From Bacteroides thetaiotaomicron VPI-5482 (lineage in GTDB: Bacteria > Bacteroidota > Bacteroidia > Bacteroidales > Bacteroidaceae): 64,000 nucleotides of DNA. Position 1 is the stretch's first letter; each line of letters starts with the position of its first letter. The stretch covers positions 310,001-374,000 of the forward strand of contig NC_004663.1 of assembly GCF_000011065.1 (NCBI RefSeq), in the 5' to 3' direction. Positions 33,140 through 41,687 of this stretch are shown here, in pieces. Under the pieces are notes generated by a model. It was not told the DNA's origin, ran no database searches, and was given only the letters and a program-made list of their open reading frames with translations. The position numbers and the translations under genes were made by a program.

Positions 33140-34570
33140 ATGAGAAATTTAAAATGGTTGTATGCATGCTCTTTGGCGATAGCCTTCGGTGTGTTGTCTT
33201 TTGTAACAGTTTCCTGTCATGATGATGACGATGAACCAAAGCAAGAACCAGGTGAAGTGATTGAAACTCCCGCTCCGGTTGTTGAGTATTATATTATGGG
33301 TACTGTGACGGATGCCGGGAAAGGTGTGTCTGGTGTTGATGTAAAAATTGGTACTGAGACAATTAAGACTGACAAAGATGGTAAGTTCTCTGTAACAGAG
33401 AAGAATGTAGGTAAGTATTCTGTAGAAGTTGCTCCTAAAGGTTATCTTGCTCAAAGTACTTCTGTAGAAATTGCTGCTAATGCGGAAAATCGTAGTGTGG
33501 TGACTGTTGCTGTGGCTTTGACTAAGCAAAGTGAACCTACGACTGTAGAAGTTGGAGAGACTGGTAATACAGAAGAGGTTAAGGTAGAAGATAAGAGTGC
33601 TTCGAATGAGGAAGTTAAAGAACCGGGTACTGTTGAACCGGAGGATGTGAAAGAAGATCTTCCTCTTGTAACTCCTGAATTAGAAATCCCAGCTGGGGCA
33701 ATTCAGACAGAAGGTAATGAAGACGTTCTGGAAGGTGGTAATGCTGAAGTCAGTGTAACTACGTATGTACCAGCCCCAGAAACTGTGACTACAGAAGTGA
33801 AGAAAGAAGAAGAGAATAAAGAAGTAGAAAAGACCATACCTTTGGCGGCAGCACACTTTGAACCTAGTGGTTTGACATTTGCAAAAGACCACTATCCAAC
33901 TATTTCAATTCCTAATCCTATTCCTGGCTTGACTTTCGCTGATGATATGGTACTTACTTATTTGGAGAATGGAAAGTGGGTTCCACAAACAGAGGACATT
34001 AATAAAGTTGTTTATGATGAGAAATCAGGTAGCTACACAACTAAAGTTAAGCATTTCTCTTCCTATGCTATGGAAAATAAAGTCACTAGTAAAGTTAGTA
34101 CTGAAAATGTAGTGAAGAGTGAGATTTTAGGACAGGCAAGTTGTGATAACAGTGAAAATCCTAAAGCTGTAACAGGAATTGCATTGACTTATAAAGAAAA
34201 GTCGGGTTGGGAATGTAAAGATGCGGATATTAAAGCGGCTGTAGAAAAAGCTTTGTCAGGTGCAAAACCAGAAACAGTTAATGCTATGGTAGCTTTCTTC
34301 AAAACTCGTTTATACTCATTGATGGGATCGGCATCAGGTATTACAGAAACAACTCGTACCTATAATACTGTAAATGTGAACGGTTATACAACAATGACTT
34401 ATACTTGCTATGCCAAGACTCGTACTACTACATTGTCGACCACAGTGAAGTATAATAATAAGGATGTGAAGATTTCAGTAACTGCAACACGCTATACCGG
34501 AACTGACCATCAGTATAAGACAGTGACTACTAATCCTACTCATAGTGGTGGTAAGGGTGGAAGTAACTAA
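33140..34570 (+). CDS. Surface lipoprotein with a carboxypeptidase-regulatory-like domain and acidic linker
   Basis: A 476-residue lipoprotein (Cys26 in TVSC) followed at once by HDDDDE, an acidic run like the Bacteroides surface-lipoprotein export signal. Residues about 50-125 form a carboxypeptidase-D regulatory-like or CNA-B-like sandwich (GTVTDAGKGVSGVDVKIGTETIKTDKDGKFSV). A Glu/Val/Thr-rich linker follows (about 130-190), then a domain with PELEIPAGAI and FEPSGLTFAKDHYPTISIPNP and KVKHFSSYAM, which looks like a ZU5-like segment. The C-terminal part is Thr/Tyr-rich. Third gene of the phase-variable unit; it is probably displayed on the cell surface. Function unknown. Confidence 0.72.
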   Translation: MRNLKWLYACSLAIAFGVLSFVTVSCHDDDDEPKQEPGEVIETPAPVVEYYIMGTVTDAGKGVSGVDVKIGTETIKTDKDGKFSVTEKNVGKYSVEVAPKGYLAQSTSVEIAANAENRSVVTVAVALTKQSEPTTVEVGETGNTEEVKVEDKSASNEEVKEPGTVEPEDVKEDLPLVTPELEIPAGAIQTEGNEDVLEGGNAEVSVTTYVPAPETVTTEVKKEEENKEVEKTIPLAAAHFEPSGLTFAKDHYPTISIPNPIPGLTFADDMVLTYLENGKWVPQTEDINKVVYDEKSGSYTTKVKHFSSYAMENKVTSKVSTENVVKSEILGQASCDNSENPKAVTGIALTYKEKSGWECKDADIKAAVEKALSGAKPETVNAMVAFFKTRLYSLMGSASGITETTRTYNTVNVNGYTTMTYTCYAKTRTTTLSTTVKYNNKDVKISVTATRYTGTDHQYKTVTTNPTHSGGKGGSN

Positions 34571-34658
34571 TAAATAATTAAGATCATAAAAATAACCCTT
34601 TTTTAATAAACCCCTTTTTTATAAACCCTGTTGGGCAATAATCATATGGGATATGAGG

Positions 34659-34694
34659 AGGAAGAGGTCACTGTGAAGTGGTTTCTTCCTTTTC
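34659..34694 (+). terminator. Rho-independent terminator after the phase-variable operon
   Basis: AGGAAGA (34659-34665) pairs with TCTTCCT (34684-34690), with an inner CACT/AGTG stem, followed by TTTT. It lies about 90 nt after the lipoprotein stop codon and separates this unit from the ABC-RND operon. Confidence 0.75.
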
Positions 34695-34775
34695 GTTTAT
34701 GAGATATATGGATGTTTGTTGAATGTTCATTTTAGACAGAATTCTACTAATATAAGTTAATGTTTATAATTATGA

Positions 34776-34805
34776 TTTGTATCCTGTAAATAAAGCCTAT
34801 CTTTA
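34776..34805 (+). promoter_or_regulatory. Predicted promoter of the ABC-RND operon
   Basis: TTTG at 34776-34779 and TATCTTTA at 34798-34805 (one change from TAnnTTTG) are separated by 18 nt. The ATG of the first ABC gene is 34 nt downstream of the -7 box. No clear operator is visible. Confidence 0.5.
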
Positions 34806-34838
34806 TCACCCAATACAACATAGGACAAATAAAATGTC

Positions 34839-35732
34839 ATGAGCATAATTATTAAGAACCTTAATAAGATCTATCCAAACGGAAATCATGCCTTGAAAGA
34901 TGTCAATCTGGAAATACCTGCAGGGATGTTTGGCTTATTAGGACCCAATGGCGCCGGCAAATCTACTTTAATGCGTATTCTTGTAGCCCTTATGGAACCA
35001 ACTTCCGGGCAAGTAGAAATTTGCGGTTATGATTTGATGAAACAGCGGAAAGAAATACGCGGTATTCTGGGGTATCTTCCTCAGGACTTTCGTTTTTTTG
35101 CCAAATACAAAACGTATGAGTTTCTTGATTACGCGGCGCGTTTGTCCGGTATGACCCATAGCAGGCAGAGAAAACAGGCTGTGGATGAAATGCTCGAAAA
35201 CGTTGGGTTGTTCGATGTTCGCGAACGATATGCCAATAAATTATCGGGAGGTATGAAGCGGCGGTTAGGAATTGCACAAGCGCTGATACATCATCCTAAG
35301 GTAATCATTGTTGATGAACCTACTACCGGACTTGACCCGGAAGAACGTATCCGTTTCCGTAACCTTCTTTCAGAGGTCAGCGAGAATGATGTGACTATTA
35401 TTTTGTCTACTCACATTGTCGGTGATATTTCCAGTACTTGTAATAATATGGCGTTAATGAACCGGGGACAAGTTTCCTTCAACGGTTCTCCGCAAGATAT
35501 GCTGAAATTAGCCGAGGGCAAAGTGTGGAGAATTAGGGCTGCGGGAGATCAGTTGCATGAGATCGATAAAAAATATCCGGTAATCTCCACGATTCCATCG
35601 GGGACAATCTGGGAAGTACAGGTGGTTGCCGATGAAGTAGAAGGATACGAAGCGGAACCATTTCCCCCTAATCTGGAACACGCCTATGTATATTATATGG
35701 AGAATCAATTAAACCTTTGGACAAACGACTAA
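34839..35732 (+). CDS. ABC transporter ATP-binding protein
   Basis: A 297-residue ATPase. Walker A GPNGAGKST (about 34-42), signature LSGGMKRR, Walker B VIIVDEPTTGLD and H-loop STHIV are all intact. The C-terminal ~80 residues form an accessory domain. The type resembles ATPases of ABC-2 exporters. It should energise the permease encoded next (16-nt gap). First gene of the 8-gene transport operon, whose seventh gene encodes a related ATPase. Confidence 0.92.
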   Translation: MSIIIKNLNKIYPNGNHALKDVNLEIPAGMFGLLGPNGAGKSTLMRILVALMEPTSGQVEICGYDLMKQRKEIRGILGYLPQDFRFFAKYKTYEFLDYAARLSGMTHSRQRKQAVDEMLENVGLFDVRERYANKLSGGMKRRLGIAQALIHHPKVIIVDEPTTGLDPEERIRFRNLLSEVSENDVTIILSTHIVGDISSTCNNMALMNRGQVSFNGSPQDMLKLAEGKVWRIRAAGDQLHEIDKKYPVISTIPSGTIWEVQVVADEVEGYEAEPFPPNLEHAYVYYMENQLNLWTND

Positions 35733-35747
35733 ACACGATATGCTGAT

Positions 35748-38700
35748 ATGACCTTTATATCTAATATACAATCGGTAGCAAAATATGAAAGTAAATTATT
35801 AATCAGAAGCTGGTTCTTCAGAGTATTCACGGTACTCGCTGTAACTATCATTACTTTTTTCAATTTCCAGTTGTTCGTATCGGAAGATAGCGGAGGCTTC
35901 TGGATTGCTACAGCCATTCCATCGAACATTCCTTATCTAATTTTACTGTTGCTAAATACAGGGCAGGCTGTTATTGCTATCTTTCTGGCATCCGACTTCC
36001 TGAAAAGAGATAAAAAGCTGGATACATCAGAAGTCTTTTATGTCCGTCCATTAAGTAATGCTGAATACGTCATCGGTAAGATTTGGGGAAATCTGCGCGT
36101 CTTTTTGTTGCTGAATCTCATTATTATGGCTATTACGGCTGCATTCAACCTGACATTGGGAGAAGTGGACTGGATGGCTTACTTGCTTTATTTTCTGTTG
36201 ATCAGTGTCCCTACGCTGATTTTCATTATTGGCCTGGCTATCTTTCTGATGCTGGTATTGAAAAATCAGGCACTGACATTCGTTTTATTGTTAGGATATA
36301 TCGGACTTACCGTTTTCTATATTGAAGATAAGTTTTATTATCTTTTCGATTATATGGCTTATAGTCTTCCTTTGGTGAAGTCCAGCATTGTCGGTTTTTC
36401 CAACTGGGAGGTGATTTTAAATCATCGTGGCATCTATTTTCTTGCCGGACTGGCGTTTGTCTTTTTCACGATTTCCCTGTTCAGGCGTCTGCCGAATTCA
36501 TCGCACAGTAATTATCCGTGGCTGGTTATTTCTTTTTGTACTCTCATGTTAGCTTTCGTATGCGGTTATTGGCATATACATTCGATTTTATATCAAAGTG
36601 ATATACGCGCTACCTATACGAAGATCAACAACCAATATGTTTCTACTCCGAAGATGTTCATTCATGAATATGATCTTTCTGTAGAGCAGCATCTTGAAGA
36701 TTTTCTGTCGGAAGTAACTGTGAAAGGAGTGGCATTGGACTCATCTGCCGTATTCACCTTCTGTTTGAATCCGGGATTAACCATTCATTCCGTTCATTCG
36801 GCCGGACAGCAACTCAAGTTTAAACGTGACAAGCAAATAGTATTGGTGGATTTCGGCACGAAGCATGCCAAAGGCGATACAATCTCTGCAACATTCAGGT
36901 ATGACGGACAGATAGATAACTCATTTTGTTATTTGGATATTCCTCCCGAAGTGCTGCAAGCTTCCAATAAAAAGTTTCTGTTCAACATAGACAAGCAGTA
37001 TAGTTTTCAGACGAAAAATTATCTGATGCTTACCCCTGAAACTTATTGGTATCCCCGTGCAGGAACAAGCTATAGTGATAAAAATCCTGACTGGCAGCAA
37101 ACTTATTTCAGTAATTATCGCTTGAAGGTCAAGCCTCTACCGGGGTTAGTTCCTCTTTCTCAAGGGGAAGGAAAGTGTGATGAAGAAGGAGTGTATTCGT
37201 TTAAAGGAGATTATCCGTCTCAGACACTATCGTTGGTCATAGGTGACTATCAGCAAAAAAGTGCTTATGCGGACAGCATTCTTTATAGCGTTTGGCATTT
37301 AAGGGACCATGACTATTTTACTGCTTCGTTTGATTCTATTCACGATACCATTCCCTGGCTGATACGTAATGTGAAAGAGCAACTGGCACGGCAATATAAA
37401 CTGGATTATCCTTTTAAGCGATTTTCTATTGTAGAAGTTCCTGTGCAATTTGCCAGCTATGAACGTGCCTGGTCGCAAGCGCAGGAGACAGTACAACCTG
37501 AAATGGTATTGTTCCCCGAAAAAGGAGCTATATTCTGGGAACTGGATGTGAAGAGGCAGGTGAAGAATCATATCCGGTGGTCGGGAAATAATGAAATCAG
37601 TCTGCAGGAAGCCCAGATGCGGACTTTTAGTAACTTTGCCTGGATGTTTTTGCAGACAGAAGGCGATTATAACTTTTCGTCGGGTAGTAGAGGACGGGGA
37701 AATCTTTCGTCTACGGCAAATCCTTATTTCCTTTTCCCGCAGATTTATAATTTCCGGTACAATATTTACTCTTCGGAATGGCCTGTTGCCAATCGTGCTA
37801 TTGAGCTATATCTGCAAAAGAAGTCGGAAAATGAAGGGTGGGAACGTCAGATAAATGGGCTTAGTAACAATGAAAAGGCCAACCTGCTGCTGGAAAAGCA
37901 TACGTTCAAGGAGTTGCTGGCTGATGTGGAACAGCGTAATCTGCAAAATAATATCGTAGGACTGGAGGCAAGCCGTCTTTTTGCCCGGTCAGAAATAAAC
38001 ATGGGCGTAGATGCTTTCCGGGATTCACTATATGCGATGTTGAAGCGTAATACATTTCTGAACATAAAGTTCGAAAATATGCTGGATACTCTGGGAGAAA
38101 TGAGCCGGACGGATCTTTATTCATATTTGAAAGAATGGGAACAGTTGACGCCTCTTCCTTTTTATTCGATCGGAGAGCCCGAACTGACCAAAGTTGTCAA
38201 TAAAGGAGGAGAAGAATTCTTTGTCTTGAAAGTACTGGTGAGCAATAACTCGGATTATGACGGAATCATTCAGATGAACGTTCTTCAAAATGGCTGGTGG
38301 TATCAACCGATGGAAGATCCTAGAGCCAGAAAAAAGGTAGAGATAGCTGCCCATACAAGCAAAGAATTTGTTTCTGTCTGGGAAGAACAGATACGTGATG
38401 TGGAAATCAATACGATGGTTTCCGGCAATCTTCCTTATATGATACGGCAATCCATTGGTAATGTAAAACAAGAACGGAATAAAATAGTCAAGGACACTAT
38501 CTATACCTTGCCGGAATCATCCTTAGAAATGCCGGGAGAGGTTATTGTGGATAATGAAGATTCCACTCTCTTTGTACTTTCTACCCCTGCTGTCGTAGGA
38601 CTTCTGCCTAAATGGCTGGATAAAGTGGAGGATACTTCCTTTAAATATTCGGGCATATCCTGGTGGCGTGCGCCTTTACAATGGACAGCTACCACCAATG

Positions 38701-39053
38701 CTAAATACTATGGCAAATATATCCGTTCGGCCTATGTGATTAAGAGTGGAGACGGCAGTCAGACGGCTACATGGAAAATTCCTGTGCCGGAAGCCGGTCA
38801 ATATGAGCTTTATTATCATGTATTCAAGGATGATGAACTGCGATGGAATGATCGCCTTCAGGGTGAATATCATTTCAGGGTGGCATACGACAGTGAGATG
38901 GAAGATGCCTATATCAATCTGAGAAAAGCCAATGAGGGTTGGGAACAACTCGGTACTTACTATTTTAGTGCCGATACGGTTCGTGTCGTGCTGACGGATG
39001 AATGTAAGCTGCGCTCTGTGACAGCCGACGCAGTGAAAATAGTGAAACGATAA
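35748..39053 (+). CDS. ABC-2-type permease fused to an M1-peptidase-like domain (no HEXXH) and a golvesin-like C-terminus
   Basis: A 1101-residue protein. The first ~270 residues have six or more TMs with an ABC-2 permease layout (SWFFRVFTVLAVTIITFFNFQLFV; FLLLNLIIMAITAAFNL; LIFIIGLAIFLMLVL). Residues about 300-950 resemble the M1 aminopeptidase-like part found in permease-peptidase fusions (for instance YFSNYRLKVKPLPGLVPLSQGEG and QTLSLVIGDYQQ), but the HEXXH zinc motif is absent. The last ~110 residues (YGKYIRSAYVIKSGDGSQTATWKIPVPEAGQYELYYHV...VTADAVKIVKR) look like a golvesin-type carbohydrate-binding sandwich. Probably a membrane exporter with a large periplasmic non-catalytic module. Confidence 0.75.
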   Translation: MTFISNIQSVAKYESKLLIRSWFFRVFTVLAVTIITFFNFQLFVSEDSGGFWIATAIPSNIPYLILLLLNTGQAVIAIFLASDFLKRDKKLDTSEVFYVRPLSNAEYVIGKIWGNLRVFLLLNLIIMAITAAFNLTLGEVDWMAYLLYFLLISVPTLIFIIGLAIFLMLVLKNQALTFVLLLGYIGLTVFYIEDKFYYLFDYMAYSLPLVKSSIVGFSNWEVILNHRGIYFLAGLAFVFFTISLFRRLPNSSHSNYPWLVISFCTLMLAFVCGYWHIHSILYQSDIRATYTKINNQYVSTPKMFIHEYDLSVEQHLEDFLSEVTVKGVALDSSAVFTFCLNPGLTIHSVHSAGQQLKFKRDKQIVLVDFGTKHAKGDTISATFRYDGQIDNSFCYLDIPPEVLQASNKKFLFNIDKQYSFQTKNYLMLTPETYWYPRAGTSYSDKNPDWQQTYFSNYRLKVKPLPGLVPLSQGEGKCDEEGVYSFKGDYPSQTLSLVIGDYQQKSAYADSILYSVWHLRDHDYFTASFDSIHDTIPWLIRNVKEQLARQYKLDYPFKRFSIVEVPVQFASYERAWSQAQETVQPEMVLFPEKGAIFWELDVKRQVKNHIRWSGNNEISLQEAQMRTFSNFAWMFLQTEGDYNFSSGSRGRGNLSSTANPYFLFPQIYNFRYNIYSSEWPVANRAIELYLQKKSENEGWERQINGLSNNEKANLLLEKHTFKELLADVEQRNLQNNIVGLEASRLFARSEINMGVDAFRDSLYAMLKRNTFLNIKFENMLDTLGEMSRTDLYSYLKEWEQLTPLPFYSIGEPELTKVVNKGGEEFFVLKVLVSNNSDYDGIIQMNVLQNGWWYQPMEDPRARKKVEIAAHTSKEFVSVWEEQIRDVEINTMVSGNLPYMIRQSIGNVKQERNKIVKDTIYTLPESSLEMPGEVIVDNEDSTLFVLSTPAVVGLLPKWLDKVEDTSFKYSGISWWRAPLQWTATTNAKYYGKYIRSAYVIKSGDGSQTATWKIPVPEAGQYELYYHVFKDDELRWNDRLQGEYHFRVAYDSEMEDAYINLRKANEGWEQLGTYYFSADTVRVVLTDECKLRSVTADAVKIVKR

Positions 39054-39073
39054 TTATTAAAACAGCAAACTAT

Positions 39074-40570
39074 ATGCAAAGTGACTTACTACTATTAAAA
39101 AGAATGCTGCTGACAATCGTAACTTTTACGGGAATTGCCCTGACATCACAAGGACAAATTCCTTTAACGATTGACAAGGCAATGGAGATTGCGCAGGAGA
39201 ACAGTCCTTCTCTTCGCCGTTCCTACATGAATTTGGAGAGATATAAGCAGAATCTGCTGGCGCAGAAGGCTTCATTAAAGTCTCGATTTTCATTAAATCT
39301 GAACCCGGTGGACTATAACAAGAACAGGCGTTTCGATAATCGTCTGTCACAATGGTACACGAATGAAACATTCAATACCAGCGGGACCTTTCAGGTCGAT
39401 CAGCCCATTCTATGGACAGACGGTACTATTTCTTTAATCAACCGTTTCGGCTGGCAGGACAACAGTTCCATTATAGAAGGCGATAAAACTAGTAACCGGG
39501 CATTCAGCAATGACCTCTATCTGCAATTGACTCAGCCTATTTTTACATACAACAAGCGTAAAATGGAACTGAAGCAAATAGAATATGATTATGAAAATGC
39601 CAATATCAGTTATGCTTTGCAGCAACTGAATACGGAGAAAAGTATAACCGATCAGTTCTATTCTGTCTATATGGCACAGAGTAATCTGGAAATCAGTCGT
39701 GAAGAACTGGTTAATGCCCAGCAAAGTTATGATATTATCAAGAATAAGGTAGAAGCGGATTTAGCAGCGAAGGACGAACTCTTTCAAGCGGAACTGAATC
39801 TGGCTACGGCACGTTCGTCTGTAGACGAAAGTCAGGTGAATCTGGAGAATGCGAAAGACAAACTCAAACAGACTCTCGGAATGAGGCTGGATGAAGATAT
39901 TCTCGTATTTGCGGAAGTGGAGATTAAACCGATTCAGGTAAATCTGGACCAGGCCATATCGCATGGATTGGGTTCGCGTCTGGAACTTCGTCAGCGTGAA
40001 ATAGAGAGCAAGGAACTTGAGTTCGATATGATTAAGACAAAAGCGCTGAACGAGTTTAAAGGAGATGTATCCATCTCTTTCGGATTGATAGGAGATAATA
40101 GCCACCTGAATAAAGTCTATAATAATCCGACACAGAATCCGAGGGTTTCCATCAGCTTTGCTGTCCCTATTTTCGACTGGGGTGAAAAGAAAGCAAGGAT
40201 TAAAGCACAAAAGATGGCTCAACGGATTAATGAACTCGAGTTTCAAGAGGATAAAGTGGATATCGAGCTGAATATTCGTCAGGTATGGCGTAACCTCGAA
40301 AACCTCCGGACTCAGATTAAGATCGCCGAGCAAAATGTACAGAATGCACAGTTGACCTATGATCTGAATCAGACTCGTTACCGGGAAGGTGACATAACCG
40401 GTATGGAAATGAGCCAGTTCCAGACTCAGCTTTCGAATAAGAAGATTACTTATACGCAGGCGTTGATTAATTACAGAATAGAATTACTTAATCTTAAAAT
40501 CCTTTCATTGTATGATTTCGACAAGAATATCCCTCTTGTTCCTATGAAAGACATTATTGATAAAAAATAA
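39074..40570 (+). CDS. TolC-family outer-membrane efflux protein
   Basis: A 498-residue protein with a signal peptide (MLLTIVTFTGIALTSQGQ) and two tandem outer-membrane-efflux repeats rich in long helices (IDKAMEIAQENSPSLRRSYMNLE, ISREELVNAQQSYDIIKNKVEADLAAKDELFQAE, and the second set near 300-470). The pattern is that of TolC-like trimers. It should form the exit duct for the adaptor and RND proteins encoded next. It starts 20 nt after the permease gene. Confidence 0.88.
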   Translation: MQSDLLLLKRMLLTIVTFTGIALTSQGQIPLTIDKAMEIAQENSPSLRRSYMNLERYKQNLLAQKASLKSRFSLNLNPVDYNKNRRFDNRLSQWYTNETFNTSGTFQVDQPILWTDGTISLINRFGWQDNSSIIEGDKTSNRAFSNDLYLQLTQPIFTYNKRKMELKQIEYDYENANISYALQQLNTEKSITDQFYSVYMAQSNLEISREELVNAQQSYDIIKNKVEADLAAKDELFQAELNLATARSSVDESQVNLENAKDKLKQTLGMRLDEDILVFAEVEIKPIQVNLDQAISHGLGSRLELRQREIESKELEFDMIKTKALNEFKGDVSISFGLIGDNSHLNKVYNNPTQNPRVSISFAVPIFDWGEKKARIKAQKMAQRINELEFQEDKVDIELNIRQVWRNLENLRTQIKIAEQNVQNAQLTYDLNQTRYREGDITGMEMSQFQTQLSNKKITYTQALINYRIELLNLKILSLYDFDKNIPLVPMKDIIDKK

Positions 40571-40577
40571 GCAGACC

Positions 40578-41639
40578 ATGAAACAGTATCAAATTTTTAT
40601 TGCATCTTCTTTGTTAACAACCTTATTGTTAACCGGCTGTGGCAACAAACCACAAAACGCACCCAATAATATTGCAACTCCGGTATCTGTCGTGGAGCTG
40701 AAGAAAGGTTCTATCAGTAAATTAATAAATACAACAGGAACAGTGCAGCCGACTTACGGTGCATCTCAGAATGCGGAAATGAGCGGATTTTATAAACTTC
40801 AGACTAATCCGAGAACCGGAAAACCTTTCAAAATGGGAGACAGGGTAAGTAAGGGGGAACTGATAATCCGTCTGGAAGACAAGGAGTATGAAAACGGAAT
40901 CGCTATTGACGCTAAAAAACTAAGTCTTGAAATTGCTGAACAGGAACAGTCAAAGCAGAAAGCTCTCTATGAAAAAGGAGGGGTGACGATGAGTGAAATG
41001 CGGAATACGGAAGTAAAAGTAACGAATGCCCGTTACGATTATGAAAACGCAAAACTCAATCTGGAGAAGATGAAAGTGAAAGCTCCGTTTGATGGTGTGA
41101 TTGTTGATTTGCCTCACTATACGGCCGATACAAGAGTGGAGCAGGGAAAGGCTATGGTGAGTCTGATGGCTTATGATAAAATGTATATGGATATCAATCT
41201 GCCGGAAAGCAGCATTCGTTATGTCAAGGAAGCGCAACCGGTATATATTACTCATTATACCATCCCTGGAGATACTTTAAAAGCGAGAGTCGGTGAGCTG
41301 TCTCCTGCAATCAGTACGGAGACACGTACTTTTAAAGGAAAGATTCTGATTGATAATGACCAGTTGAAGTTGCGTCCGGGTATGTTCGCCAAAGCAGATA
41401 TTATCGTTGACAGAGCTGATAGTTCTATCATTATACCTAAAGACGTAATCTTGTCCAATCGTCGCCGGAAATACGTATATATCGTCGAAAAGAATACGGC
41501 AAAGATACGCAATCTGCAAACAGGTCTGGAGGATGAATATAATATCGAAATTCTATCCGGACTTAATGTAAATGACAATTTGGTAGTGAAGGGTTTTGAA
41601 ACACTGAAAGAAGACGCCAAAGTCAAAATCCAAAAGTAA
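40578..41639 (+). CDS. RND/ABC periplasmic adaptor lipoprotein (HlyD/AcrA-like)
   Basis: I take the ATG at 40578 (MKQYQIFIASSLLTTLLLTGC), 7 nt after the TolC stop, because it gives a proper lipobox (LLTGC); the frame also has an ATG at 40557. About 353 residues. The barrel-sandwich (lipoyl-like) halves are seen in GKPFKMGDRVSKGELIIRLED and MKVKAPFDGVIVDLP, separated by a short helical hairpin, followed by a beta-barrel (PVYITHYTIPGDTLKARVGELSPAIS) and a membrane-proximal domain. It links the RND pumps to the TolC-like duct. Confidence 0.9.
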   Translation: MKQYQIFIASSLLTTLLLTGCGNKPQNAPNNIATPVSVVELKKGSISKLINTTGTVQPTYGASQNAEMSGFYKLQTNPRTGKPFKMGDRVSKGELIIRLEDKEYENGIAIDAKKLSLEIAEQEQSKQKALYEKGGVTMSEMRNTEVKVTNARYDYENAKLNLEKMKVKAPFDGVIVDLPHYTADTRVEQGKAMVSLMAYDKMYMDINLPESSIRYVKEAQPVYITHYTIPGDTLKARVGELSPAISTETRTFKGKILIDNDQLKLRPGMFAKADIIVDRADSSIIIPKDVILSNRRRKYVYIVEKNTAKIRNLQTGLEDEYNIEILSGLNVNDNLVVKGFETLKEDAKVKIQK

Positions 41640-41687
41640 ATCATGGATGCGATATATGAACGCATCTTTTGAAAATAGGAAATACTT

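Noticed and set aside
39761..40333. A 190-codon minus-strand frame inside the TolC-like gene
   Set aside because: Antisense to a typical efflux gene; no start context or motif.
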